In this document: in pieces, positions 1 through 5,018 of the stretch
How positions within the stretch are numbered: position 1 is the first letter of the stretch
How the letters are laid out: every line of letters starts with the position of its first letter
DNA from: CAZXWK01 sp964644675
GTDB lineage: Bacteria > Actinomycetota > Coriobacteriia > Anaerosomatales > JAAXUF01
Reading direction: 5' to 3'
DNA length: 5,018 nt
Assembly (NCBI GenBank): GCA_964644675.1
Contig: CAZXWK010000080.1
Span: forward strand, 1 to 5,018
The notes under the pieces: model-generated
Told to the model about the DNA's origin: nothing
Databases searched by the model: none
Seen by the model: the letters and a program-made list of their open reading frames with translations, nothing else
Position numbers and translations under genes: made by a program

Positions 1-1808
1 ATCGCCTCCAGGAACACGTCCCCGTAGCGCTCGAGCTTCGCCTGCCCCACCCCCGAGACCGCGAGGAACTCCTCGCGGGTGCGCGGCCGAGCGGTCGCCA
101 TCGCCACCAGCGTCGCGTCCGAGAAGACCACGTATGCCGGCACCTGCTGTTCGGCGGCGAGTTCGCGACGCAGTTCGCGCAGCCGCTCGAACAGCGGCTC
201 GTCCTCGGGCGCGAGCTCGACGACGGCGCCGCCCTTGCCCCGCCGCGGCTTGGTGGCCTTCGCGGGCCGAGCGACCCGGGCGCGGGGCCGTGCGAGCTCG
301 ACGCGCTCCTCGCCGCGCAGCACCGGCGTCGCGAGCGGCGTGAGCTGCAGCACCGAGTAGCGCGTGATGTCCTGCGTCAGGTAGCCGCGGTGGATGAGCT
401 GACGGATGATGCTCCCCCACTCGTCGCGCGAGTGCTCGGCGCCGATGCCGTAGACCGAGAGCCGGTCGTGCCCGCGCCGCAGCACCGCCTCGGTCTGTGC
501 GCCGCGCAGCACGTCGATCACGTGCCCCAGGCCGAAGCCCTGGTTGAGCCGGTACACCGCCGAGAGCGCCTTCTGCGCGTCCTCGGTCCCGTCGTAGAGC
601 GCGGGCGGGTCGAGGCAGACGTCGCAGTTGCCGCAGTCGGTCTCGAGCGGCTCGCCGAAGTAGCCGAGCAGGACGCGCCGCCGGCACGTCACCGCCTCAG
701 CGAACGCGACCATCGAGTCGAGCTTGTGCAGCTCGATGCGGACCTGGTCGTGGTTCTCGCCGCTCGTGATGAGCGTCCGAGCGGTCACCACGTCCTGCAG
801 CCCGAACAGCAGGAACGCCTCGGCGGGCAGTCCGTCTCGGCCGGCTCGGCCCGTCTCCTGGTAGTAGCCTTCGATGTTCTTGGGGCAGTCGTAGTGCACC
901 ACGAAGCGCACGTCGGGCTTGTCGATCCCCATGCCGAAGGCGACGGTCGCGACGACCACCTCGAGCTGGTCGCGCAGGAACGCGTCCTGGACGCGCGTGC
1001 GCTCGGGCGCGGGCAGGCCCGCGTGGTACGCGGCCGCCTCGACGCCGGCGGTGCGCAGCTTCGCCGCGACCTCCTCGACGCGCTTGCGCGTGAGGCAGTA
1101 CACGATCCCCGACTCGCCGGCGTGCTGGCCCACGAACGTCTTGAGCTGCGCGATCGGGTCCGTCTTCTCGACGACGGTATAGCGGATGTTGGGCCGGTCG
1201 AACCCCGCCGAGAAGACCGGCGCGTCGAGCAGGTCGAGCCGAGTGCGGACGTCGAGCAGCGTCGCATCGTCGGCGGTGGCCGTGAGTGCGACGATCGGCA
1301 CGTCGGGGTAGCGCGGACGCAACGCCGCGAGCTGCACGTACTCCGGGCGGAAGTCGTGCCCCCACTGGCTGACGCAGTGCGCCTCGTCGATGGCGAAGAG
1401 CGCGATCGGCAGGCTGTCCAGCATCTGCAGCGTGGACTCGAGCATCAGCCGCTCGGGCGCGACGTAGAGCAGGTCGAGCGCGCCCGCGCGCAGGTCGCGG
1501 AGCACGGCGCTCGCCTCCTCGGCCGAGAGCGCCGAGTTCAGGCACGCCGCCGAGACGCCGTTGGCGCGCAACGCGTCGACCTGGTCCTTCATGAGCGAGA
1601 TGAGCGGCGAGACGACGATCGCGGTTCCCGCCCGGTGCAGCGCCGGCACCTGGAAGCAGAGCGACTTGCCGCCGCCGGTCGGCATCAGGACGAACGCGTC
1701 GCCGCCCGTGACCACGCGCTCGACGATCTCGCGCTGGTGCGGCCGGAACTCGGGGTAGCCGAAGACCTCGGCGAGGGTGACGTCGATCGTGGTGTCGCGG
1801 ACCGGCAT
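1..1808 (-). CDS. recQ: ATP-dependent DNA helicase RecQ (C-terminus cut by window edge)
   Basis: Superfamily 2 helicase that unwinds DNA 3'-5' using ATP and acts in recombinational repair and stalled-fork processing in the cytoplasm. The frame reads 602 codons from ATG at 1808 to the left edge without a stop. Visible in order: Walker A MPTGGGKS (residues 42-49), DEAH box (141-144) running into the RecQ aromatic-rich loop CVSQWGHDFRPEY (145-157), motif III LTATA (175-179), motif V around FGMGIDKPDVR (291-301), and motif VI QETGRAGRDG (317-326). Zinc-binding cysteines sit at 375, 392, 395 and 398. A winged-helix region (about 405-500), a basic linker (about 505-528) and an HRDC domain (about 535-602) follow. 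E. coli RecQ is about 609 residues, so probably only the last 10-20 residues are missing. The start is supported by GGAAGG at 1816-1821, seven bases upstream. All key motifs look intact. The VWA gene lies upstream on the same strand, beyond the assembly gap. The family call is near certain. Confidence 0.97.
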   Translation of the reverse strand, partial: MPVRDTTIDVTLAEVFGYPEFRPHQREIVERVVTGGDAFVLMPTGGGKSLCFQVPALHRAGTAIVVSPLISLMKDQVDALRANGVSAACLNSALSAEEASAVLRDLRAGALDLLYVAPERLMLESTLQMLDSLPIALFAIDEAHCVSQWGHDFRPEYVQLAALRPRYPDVPIVALTATADDATLLDVRTRLDLLDAPVFSAGFDRPNIRYTVVEKTDPIAQLKTFVGQHAGESGIVYCLTRKRVEEVAAKLRTAGVEAAAYHAGLPAPERTRVQDAFLRDQLEVVVATVAFGMGIDKPDVRFVVHYDCPKNIEGYYQETGRAGRDGLPAEAFLLFGLQDVVTARTLITSGENHDQVRIELHKLDSMVAFAEAVTCRRRVLLGYFGEPLETDCGNCDVCLDPPALYDGTEDAQKALSAVYRLNQGFGLGHVIDVLRGAQTEAVLRRGHDRLSVYGIGAEHSRDEWGSIIRQLIHRGYLTQDITRYSVLQLTPLATPVLRGEERVELARPRARVARPAKATKPRRGKGGAVVELAPEDEPLFERLRELRRELAAEQQVPAYVVFSDATLVAMATARPRTREEFLAVSGVGQAKLERYGDVFLEA

Positions 1809-1824
1809 GCGATGACCTTCCAGG

Positions 1825-1924
1825 NNNNNNNNNNNNNNNNNNNNNNNNNNNNNNNNNNNNNNNNNNNNNNNNNNNNNNNNNNNNNNNNNNNNNNNNNNNN
1901 NNNNNNNNNNNNNNNNNNNNNNNN
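1825..1924. other. Assembly gap (100 N)
   Basis: Exactly 100 N, the usual placeholder for a scaffold gap of unknown true length. It begins 16 bases upstream of the recQ start codon and ends 2 bases beyond the VWA stop codon. The upstream control region of recQ, and possibly whole genes, could be missing here. Any reading frame that crosses it is meaningless. Confidence 0.98.
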
Positions 1925-1926
1925 CC

Positions 1927-2673
1927 CTACGCCGACTTCTCCTTGCCGTCCGCGCGGTCGCGGTGGTACTTGCGCACCTCCGACGGCATTGCGGCCCACT
2001 CGTCGGCCGGGATCGCTCCGAGCGCCTCGACGTCCTCCGAGAAGAACTCGTCGCGCTGCTTGGTCCCCATGCGCCGGTGCGCCTTCACGTTGTGCGACGC
2101 GCGCAGGAAGGCCTCGTGCGAGCCTTCCGGTGAGGCGGCATAGTCCATCATCCGGCCGCTCCGCACTCCCATGGCTTCGCCGGCCTGGTAGCTGTCCTGA
2201 TTGGCGCCCAGGTAGATGAACTCGTAGCCGGCGTCCCTCTGCCGATCCTGAATCAGCCGGAAGATCCTGTCGCGGTCGAACTCTCGGCTCGCGTTCTCGT
2301 AGCCGTCGGTCATGATCACGAACACCACCTGATCGGGGTGGTTGGCCGCGACGAAGCGGTCGGTGATGCCCATCGTGTGGCCGATGGCGTCGTAGAGGGC
2401 GGTCATACCGCCCGGCACGTACGTGCCGCCGTCCAGGTCCGGCACTTCTCGGACGGGAACCGCCTGGCAGGCGGTCGTGAAGTCGGTGTCGAACAGCGTG
2501 AGGGTGAAGAACGCAGCCCCCTCCTCGGCGGCCTGGTCGTTCTTGAACTCGTTGAATCCCGAGATGGTCGCCTCGCGGATGTCGGACATCGAGCCCGACT
2601 TGTCGAGCACGAAGTTGATGAGGATCGTGCGGGCCTCCTCGGGCTTCTCGGACTTGCGCTTCTTCTTGCTCAT
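1927..2673 (-). CDS. Stand-alone cytoplasmic VWA-domain protein
   Basis: A 248-residue protein consisting mainly of one von Willebrand factor A domain, a fold that binds a divalent metal and mediates protein-protein contacts. The MIDAS metal site is complete: D24-x-S26-x-S28 in LDKSGSM, T91 in GGMTALYDAIG, and D123 in IMTDGYENAS. After the VWA core, the segment YEFIYLGANQDSYQAGEAMG is typical of a group of small single-domain VWA proteins that I recall from bacteria and phages. No signal peptide or membrane helix is visible; the N-terminus is strongly basic (MSKKKRKSEK) and the C-terminus (from about 195) is charged. ATG at 2673 is chosen over an in-frame GTG at 2682 because GAGAGGG (2682-2688) is well spaced for the ATG but abuts the GTG. 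The gene is divergent from the XRE regulator and shares its control region. The partner and exact function are unknown; no MoxR ATPase or other usual VWA partner is in view. Confidence 0.93.
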   Translation of the reverse strand: MSKKKRKSEKPEEARTILINFVLDKSGSMSDIREATISGFNEFKNDQAAEEGAAFFTLTLFDTDFTTACQAVPVREVPDLDGGTYVPGGMTALYDAIGHTMGITDRFVAANHPDQVVFVIMTDGYENASREFDRDRIFRLIQDRQRDAGYEFIYLGANQDSYQAGEAMGVRSGRMMDYAASPEGSHEAFLRASHNVKAHRRMGTKQRDEFFSEDVEALGAIPADEWAAMPSEVRKYHRDRADGKEKSA

Positions 2674-2681
2674 ACGGATCA

Positions 2682-2688
2682 CCCTCTC
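2682..2688 (-). promoter_or_regulatory. Ribosome binding site deciding the VWA start
   Basis: GAGAGGG on the minus strand ends eight bases before ATG at 2673, which is good spacing. It overlaps the alternative GTG at 2682, making that start improbable. Confidence 0.75.
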
Positions 2689-2716
2689 GTGTCGCCCGCC
2701 ACTCTAGCGGGAGGCT

Positions 2717-2757
2717 CTGACACGCGGCTCGCTTCCTGCGTGGTGCGTCGGTGTCAG
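2717..2757 (-). repeat. Inverted repeat in the VWA mRNA leader
   Basis: Perfect 7-base arms CTGACAC (2717-2723) and GTGTCAG (2751-2757) are separated by 27 bases. They lie in the predicted 5' leader of the VWA transcript, between the promoter and the ribosome binding site. A competing shorter pairing, CACGC (2721-2725) with GCGTG (2738-2742), shares part of the left arm. The repeat could form an RNA hairpin or be a second protein-binding site, but 7-base arms with a long loop can occur by chance in GC-rich DNA. No riboswitch class is recognised. Confidence 0.35.
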
Positions 2758-2770
2758 TGGGCCCAGAGCG

Positions 2771-2800
2771 ACTATACCCACTTGTATACTTTACTGTCAA
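2771..2800 (-). promoter_or_regulatory. Sigma-70-type promoter for the VWA gene
   Basis: On the minus strand a perfect -35 box TTGACA (2800 to 2795) is followed by an 18-base spacer and the -10 box TATAGT (2776 to 2771). Transcription would start near 2764, giving a leader of about 90 bases before the VWA ATG. The -10 lies in the left arm of the inverted repeat, so a protein bound there would block the promoter. Confidence 0.7.
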
Positions 2801-2814
2801 GTCAAACTACGAAG

Positions 2815-2823
2815 TGGTATAGT
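2815..2823 (+). promoter_or_regulatory. Extended -10 promoter for the XRE gene
   Basis: TGG-TATAGT fits the extended -10 pattern TGn-TATAAT with one mismatch. No convincing -35 lies 16-18 bases upstream; the correctly placed hexamer is TGTCAA, which is the reverse complement of the divergent promoter's -35. Transcription would begin near 2830, giving a very short leader that holds little more than the GGAGG ribosome binding site (2832-2836). The box lies in the right arm of the inverted repeat, which suggests autoregulation. Confidence 0.55.
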
Positions 2824-2842
2824 CGGCCTTGGGAGGTAGACG

Positions 2843-3481
2843 ATGGCGACCGACTTCGGCCAGATGATCAGGCATGCACGACACGCGCGAGGCCTCCGGC
2901 TTGAGGACCTTGCCGAGCGGGTCGGCGTCACCCCGGGCGCGCTCTCGCACATCGAGAGCGGCCGCCGCCTCCCCACCCCGCGCAACGCCGTGCGCATCGC
3001 GTCGGAGCTGGGGATCCCCGAGGAAGTCGTGATGCGCGCGCTCGACGAGGAGCACTCGCTCAGGCGCCGCGACTCGGTGAGCGCCGATCGGGACGTGGCG
3101 GACATCGCGTCGCGCAAGCCAGGCGAGCCCGACACCCGCGCACGGATGGCGGCCTCGCCCGCCTTCGCCGAGCGACCCATCGAGGACCTGTTCGCCGCCG
3201 GCATGCCGTTGTCCGAACCGTCGTACCTGTCGCGGCCGTCGCCGTCCGCAGCGGCGGCGAGCATGCCGTTCGAGCCTGCGCCCGACTCGCAGCACCTCCG
3301 CGCGCAGGCCCGCTGGTCGGCAGACTCCAACGAGCGCATCCACGCGCTGCTCGGCCTCGCCGACACCGCCTCCGACGCCATCCGCACGCTGCGCGGGGCG
3401 CTCGAGGACGAGGACCCGCGCATCCGCCACGAGGCGCGCCGGCTGCTGCGCGAACTCGACGTTCGGCTGCCCGAGGAGTAG
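2843..3481 (+). CDS. XRE-family helix-turn-helix regulator with C-terminal HEAT-like motif
   Basis: A 212-residue DNA-binding protein. Residues 5-60 form a Cro/C1-type helix-turn-helix: the first helix is around QMIRHARHARG, LEDLAERVGV (20-29) is the scaffold helix, and TPGALSHIESGRR (30-42) covers the turn and recognition helix with the family's typical S-x-x-E-x-G-x-R pattern. From about 75 to 160 the chain is rich in Pro, Ser, Ala and Arg and looks disordered. Residues 178-205 (ALEDEDPRIRHEARRLL at its core) match a single HEAT-repeat unit, with the usual D-P-x-I/V-R-x-x-A spacing, and may mediate dimerisation or partner binding. The ATG start has GGAGG six bases upstream. The gene is divergent from the VWA gene and overlooks the two-armed repeat, so it is probably an autoregulator that also controls its neighbour. 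The HTH call is firm; the ligand or signal is unknown and the HEAT reading is tentative. Confidence 0.93.
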   Translation: MATDFGQMIRHARHARGLRLEDLAERVGVTPGALSHIESGRRLPTPRNAVRIASELGIPEEVVMRALDEEHSLRRRDSVSADRDVADIASRKPGEPDTRARMAASPAFAERPIEDLFAAGMPLSEPSYLSRPSPSAAAASMPFEPAPDSQHLRAQARWSADSNERIHALLGLADTASDAIRTLRGALEDEDPRIRHEARRLLRELDVRLPEE

Positions 3482-3507
3482 GGCGCGCGCGTCGGGTCAC
3501 CCTCGGC

Positions 3508-3524
3508 TGGTAGACTACGCAACG
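3508..3524 (+). promoter_or_regulatory. Extended -10 promoter giving a leaderless mRNA
   Basis: TGG-TAGACT (3508-3516) is an extended -10 with the TAnnnT form common in actinobacteria. The G of the GTG start codon at 3524 falls eight bases past the -10 box, the normal distance to a transcription start, so the transcript would begin at or next to the start codon. No ribosome binding site precedes this GTG or the in-frame ATG at 3545, which agrees with leaderless translation. Confidence 0.6.
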
Positions 3525-4480
3525 TGCCTGTTCGACTCACACTGATGCGCGCGATCGCCACCGCGGTCCTCGCCGGCGTCCTCGCGACGCCCGCGGCCGT
3601 GGCGTTCGGCGCACCCTCAGCCCCTGACTCCGCCAAGGTGGATGCGGCCGTCGCCAAGCTCGCCGGCGCGCAGAAGCGCTCGGCCGAGCTGAACGCGCGG
3701 GCACGCGCCGCCTCGGCGCAGCTCGACCAGGTGATGGCCGAGCAGGCCGAAGTGCGCGCCCGTCTCGACTCGCGCGCGCGCACCATGTATCGCACGGGCA
3801 ACACCGGCTACGTCGAGGTGCTGTTCGGGGCGGCGTCGTTCGAGGAGTTCGCGTCGCGCTGGGAGATCCTCACCCGCATGAACCAGCAGGACGCCCAGGA
3901 TCTGCTCCAGCTCGCTGCGGCTCGCGCCAAGGCCCAGAAGCTCGCCAAGCAGATGATCTCGCTGCAGGAACAGGAAGCGCGCGCCGTCGATGCCGCCGAG
4001 CGCGATGCGGCGGCCGCGCGCAAGCGGTTCGCCGCCGACAAGGCCGCGCTCGCCGCCTACAACGCCCGGGTCGCAGCGGCCGCCAGCGCCGCCGCAGCCG
4101 CGGCCGAGGCCAAGGCGAAAGCCAAGCCCAAGACGGTCAAGAAGGTGGCGGCCAAGCCGCAGAAGGACGACCCCGCGCAACTGCTCACCGGCAGCGGCGA
4201 GTGGAAGGTGGGCGAGGCGTCGCACTACGGCAAGAACTTCACCGGCAAGGGAGCGAGCGGCGCGAGGATCGGGCCGTACTCGATGATGGTCGCGCACGAG
4301 ACGTTGCCGTTCCACACGCTCGTCGAGATCGAGTACAACGGCAAGCGCTGCGTGGCGAGCGTCGAGGATCGCGGCCCCTACTCGGGTAACCGCATCTTCG
4401 ACCTCGGGCCCGGAGTGGTCCGAGCGCTCGGGTTCAACGGCGTGCACAAGGTGCGCTGGCGCGTCATCAAGCGCCCCTAG
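3524..4480 (+). CDS. Secreted coiled-coil protein with RlpA-like double-psi beta-barrel
   Basis: A 318-residue exported cell-wall protein. Residues 1-30 form a Sec signal peptide (basic start, hydrophobic IATAVLAGVL at 11-20, likely cleavage after AVA at 27 or FGA at 30). Residues 35-195 are heptad-rich coiled coil; the stretch around RTMYRTGNTGYVEVLFGA (86-103) and FEEFASRWEILTRM (106-119) resembles the PcsB-type coiled coil found in Gram-positive wall hydrolases. Residues 183-213 are an Ala/Lys-rich linker. Residues 226-318 are an RlpA-like barrel with EASHYG (231-236), VAHETLPFHTLV (256-267), DRGPY (282-286) and IFDLG (291-295). RlpA enzymes are lytic transglycosylases acting on peptidoglycan. 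His258 and Asp282 are kept, but the position of the conserved Glu, 11 residues before the His, is Ala247, so activity is doubtful. GTG at 3524 is chosen because of the leaderless promoter; ATG at 3545 (7 residues shorter) is possible. It lies 42 bases after the XRE gene but seems to be transcribed separately. Confidence 0.9.
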   Translation: MPVRLTLMRAIATAVLAGVLATPAAVAFGAPSAPDSAKVDAAVAKLAGAQKRSAELNARARAASAQLDQVMAEQAEVRARLDSRARTMYRTGNTGYVEVLFGAASFEEFASRWEILTRMNQQDAQDLLQLAAARAKAQKLAKQMISLQEQEARAVDAAERDAAAARKRFAADKAALAAYNARVAAAASAAAAAAEAKAKAKPKTVKKVAAKPQKDDPAQLLTGSGEWKVGEASHYGKNFTGKGASGARIGPYSMMVAHETLPFHTLVEIEYNGKRCVASVEDRGPYSGNRIFDLGPGVVRALGFNGVHKVRWRVIKRP

Positions 4481-4481
4481 C

Positions 4482-4498
4482 GTCGGACCCCGTCCGGC
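4482..4498. terminator. Short hairpin between convergent genes
   Basis: GTCGGAC (4482-4488) and GTCCGGC (4492-4498) form a 7-pair stem, including one G-T pair, around a CCC loop. It nearly fills the 20 bases between the two convergent stop codons, so it could end transcription in both directions. No T-tract follows on either strand, so it is not a classical intrinsic terminator. Confidence 0.4.
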
Positions 4499-4500
4499 CG

Positions 4501-5018
4501 CTACTTCTCGGTGCGCAGGATCTTGCCGCCGAAGATGCCCATGTTCTCGATCTCGACCTTCACGTCCTCGCCGGCGATCTCGATCGTGAACGGCAGCGGC
4601 GAGTCGCCACTCGCGTCCTTGTCGACCTTGCCGGACACGTTCGGACCCTTCGCCGAGATGGCGAGCGTGCCTTCCGTCTTGCCGTGGAAGATGCCGCTGC
4701 CGCGCAACACGCCGTCCTCGGTGTTCACGTCGGTCGTCCCGGTGAGCAGGTCCGTGAGCGGCGCGTCGACGATCGTGAACGTCAGGTTGTCGTCGCGCGC
4801 CGTCGCCTTGATGTCGCCCAGGCCCTTGATGATCCCCGCCATCGTCTTGTCGTACTTCCCGACCATCACGATGGTGCCGTGGCCCTTGTAGGTGCCGCCC
4901 TGGCCCACGCCGCCGCCCGACGCGAAGAAGTCGAGGTCGTAGGTGAACTTCCAGCCTTCCGCTTCCTGGTTCTCGGTGCCGATGACCTTGATCGTCCAGT
5001 CGACCTGCTTGGGCGACG
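4501..5018 (-). CDS. Unrecognised beta-rich, glycine-rich protein (N-terminus beyond window)
   Basis: The frame is open from the right edge to a TAG stop at 4501-4503, giving the last 171 residues of a longer protein. GTG at 4908 lies inside an open frame that continues upstream in protein-like sequence (WTIKVIGTENQ, WKFTYDLDFFASGGG), so it is not taken as the start. I do not recognise a family. The visible part alternates short hydrophobic strands with Gly, Asp, Lys and Thr (GTYKGHGTIVMVGKYDKTM, GVLRGSGIFHGKTEGTLAIS, PFTIEIAGEDVKVEIENMG), suggesting an all-beta fold, perhaps an extracytoplasmic barrel or sandwich. There is no cysteine and no membrane segment in view. Signal peptide or lipobox cannot be judged because the N-terminus is missing. 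Codon use (strong third-position G/C) is like its neighbours. It converges on the RlpA-like gene. Confidence 0.8.
   Translation of the reverse strand, partial: SPKQVDWTIKVIGTENQEAEGWKFTYDLDFFASGGGVGQGGTYKGHGTIVMVGKYDKTMAGIIKGLGDIKATARDDNLTFTIVDAPLTDLLTGTTDVNTEDGVLRGSGIFHGKTEGTLAISAKGPNVSGKVDKDASGDSPLPFTIEIAGEDVKVEIENMGIFGGKILRTEK

Larger units (their letters stand above)
2770..2824. promoter_or_regulatory. Two-armed operator-like inverted repeat between divergent promoters
   Basis: The left arm GACTATACCCACTT (2770-2783) and the right arm AAGTGGTATAGTC (2812-2824) are inverted copies that differ by one extra C in the left arm. The outer nine bases (GACTATACC/GGTATAGTC) match perfectly. The arm centres are about 42 bases apart, close to four helical turns. 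Each arm contains the -10 box of one of the two divergent promoters. A related GTATAC palindrome lies between them at 2784-2789, and GTCAA is repeated directly at 2796-2805. The block is AT-rich within GC-rich surroundings. It is inferred to be the binding site of the adjacent XRE regulator, which would control both genes. Part of the symmetry comes from both arms being TATAGT -10 boxes, but the match extends well beyond six bases. Confidence 0.6.

Noticed and set aside
697..1545. Minus-strand open frame within recQ
   Set aside because: It is in a different frame from the one with the helicase motifs and is extremely rich in Arg and Ala; it is a shadow.
390..2219. Long plus-strand open frame of about 609 codons opposite recQ
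   Set aside because: It is antisense to recQ and the VWA gene, runs through the N gap, and its composition (Arg, Val, Asp, Glu, His) is that of a shadow frame in GC-rich DNA. The minus strand has full RecQ motifs.
1685..2800. Minus-strand open frame crossing the gap
   Set aside because: It depends on Ns being read through and is out of frame with both the VWA protein and RecQ.
2797..3804. Minus-strand open frame of about 335 codons opposite the XRE gene
   Set aside because: Ser/Ala/Arg-rich low-complexity product with no motif; the plus strand encodes a clear helix-turn-helix protein with a good ribosome binding site.
4080..4170. Repetitive GCC/AAG-rich stretch as a possible DNA repeat
   Set aside because: It encodes the Ala/Lys linker of the wall protein; the repetition is irregular and explained by protein composition.
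3617..4447. Minus-strand open frame opposite the RlpA-like gene
   Set aside because: Leu/Gly/Arg-rich shadow frame; the sense strand has a signal peptide and conserved RlpA motifs.
4511..4891. Plus-strand open frame opposite the right-edge gene
   Set aside because: The minus strand gives a balanced protein composition continuous to the edge; this frame has no ribosome binding site or recognisable motif.
1..5018. tRNA, rRNA, CRISPR, insertion sequence or attachment site
   Set aside because: No tRNA-like cloverleaf, regularly spaced repeats, transposase motifs or terminal repeats were seen by eye on either strand.

Overview
The window is a GC-rich fragment (by eye about two-thirds G+C) from a draft or metagenomic assembly; a run of exactly 100 N at 1825-1924 looks like a standard scaffold spacer. 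The gene style points to an actinobacterium-like organism. Evidence for this is the high GC, a probable leaderless GTG-start gene, and a secreted protein joining a PcsB-like coiled coil to an RlpA-like domain. Nothing in the window fixes the lineage more closely.

Layout: (1) 1-1808, minus strand: a nearly complete RecQ DNA helicase, cut by the left edge just short of its C-terminus. (2) 1825-1924: assembly gap. (3) 1927-2673, minus strand: a stand-alone cytoplasmic von Willebrand factor A (VWA) protein with an intact MIDAS metal site. It lies upstream of recQ in the same direction, with the gap between them. (4) 2674-2842: a divergent control region with an AT-rich core. It carries a TTGACA/TATAGT promoter for the VWA gene, an extended -10 promoter for the gene to the right, and an inverted repeat whose arms cover both -10 boxes. 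(5) 2843-3481, plus strand: an XRE-family helix-turn-helix regulator whose C-terminus reads as a single HEAT-like repeat. (6) 3524-4480, plus strand: a secreted cell-wall protein with signal peptide, coiled coil, Ala/Lys linker and RlpA-like double-psi beta-barrel, probably translated from a leaderless mRNA. (7) 4501-5018, minus strand: the C-terminal part of an unrecognised beta-rich, glycine-rich protein, converging on gene 6 across 20 bases.

The most coherent functional unit is the divergent XRE/VWA pair. The regulator is well placed to bind the two-armed repeat, repress its own promoter and control the VWA gene, and possibly recQ if the gap is short and the two are co-transcribed. The RlpA-like protein has its own promoter and is probably a separate cell-wall function. 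I found no RNA genes, CRISPR arrays, insertion sequences or attachment sites. No radically new system is evident. The best leads are the two-armed operator, the XRE-HEAT architecture, and the missing catalytic Glu in the RlpA-like domain.
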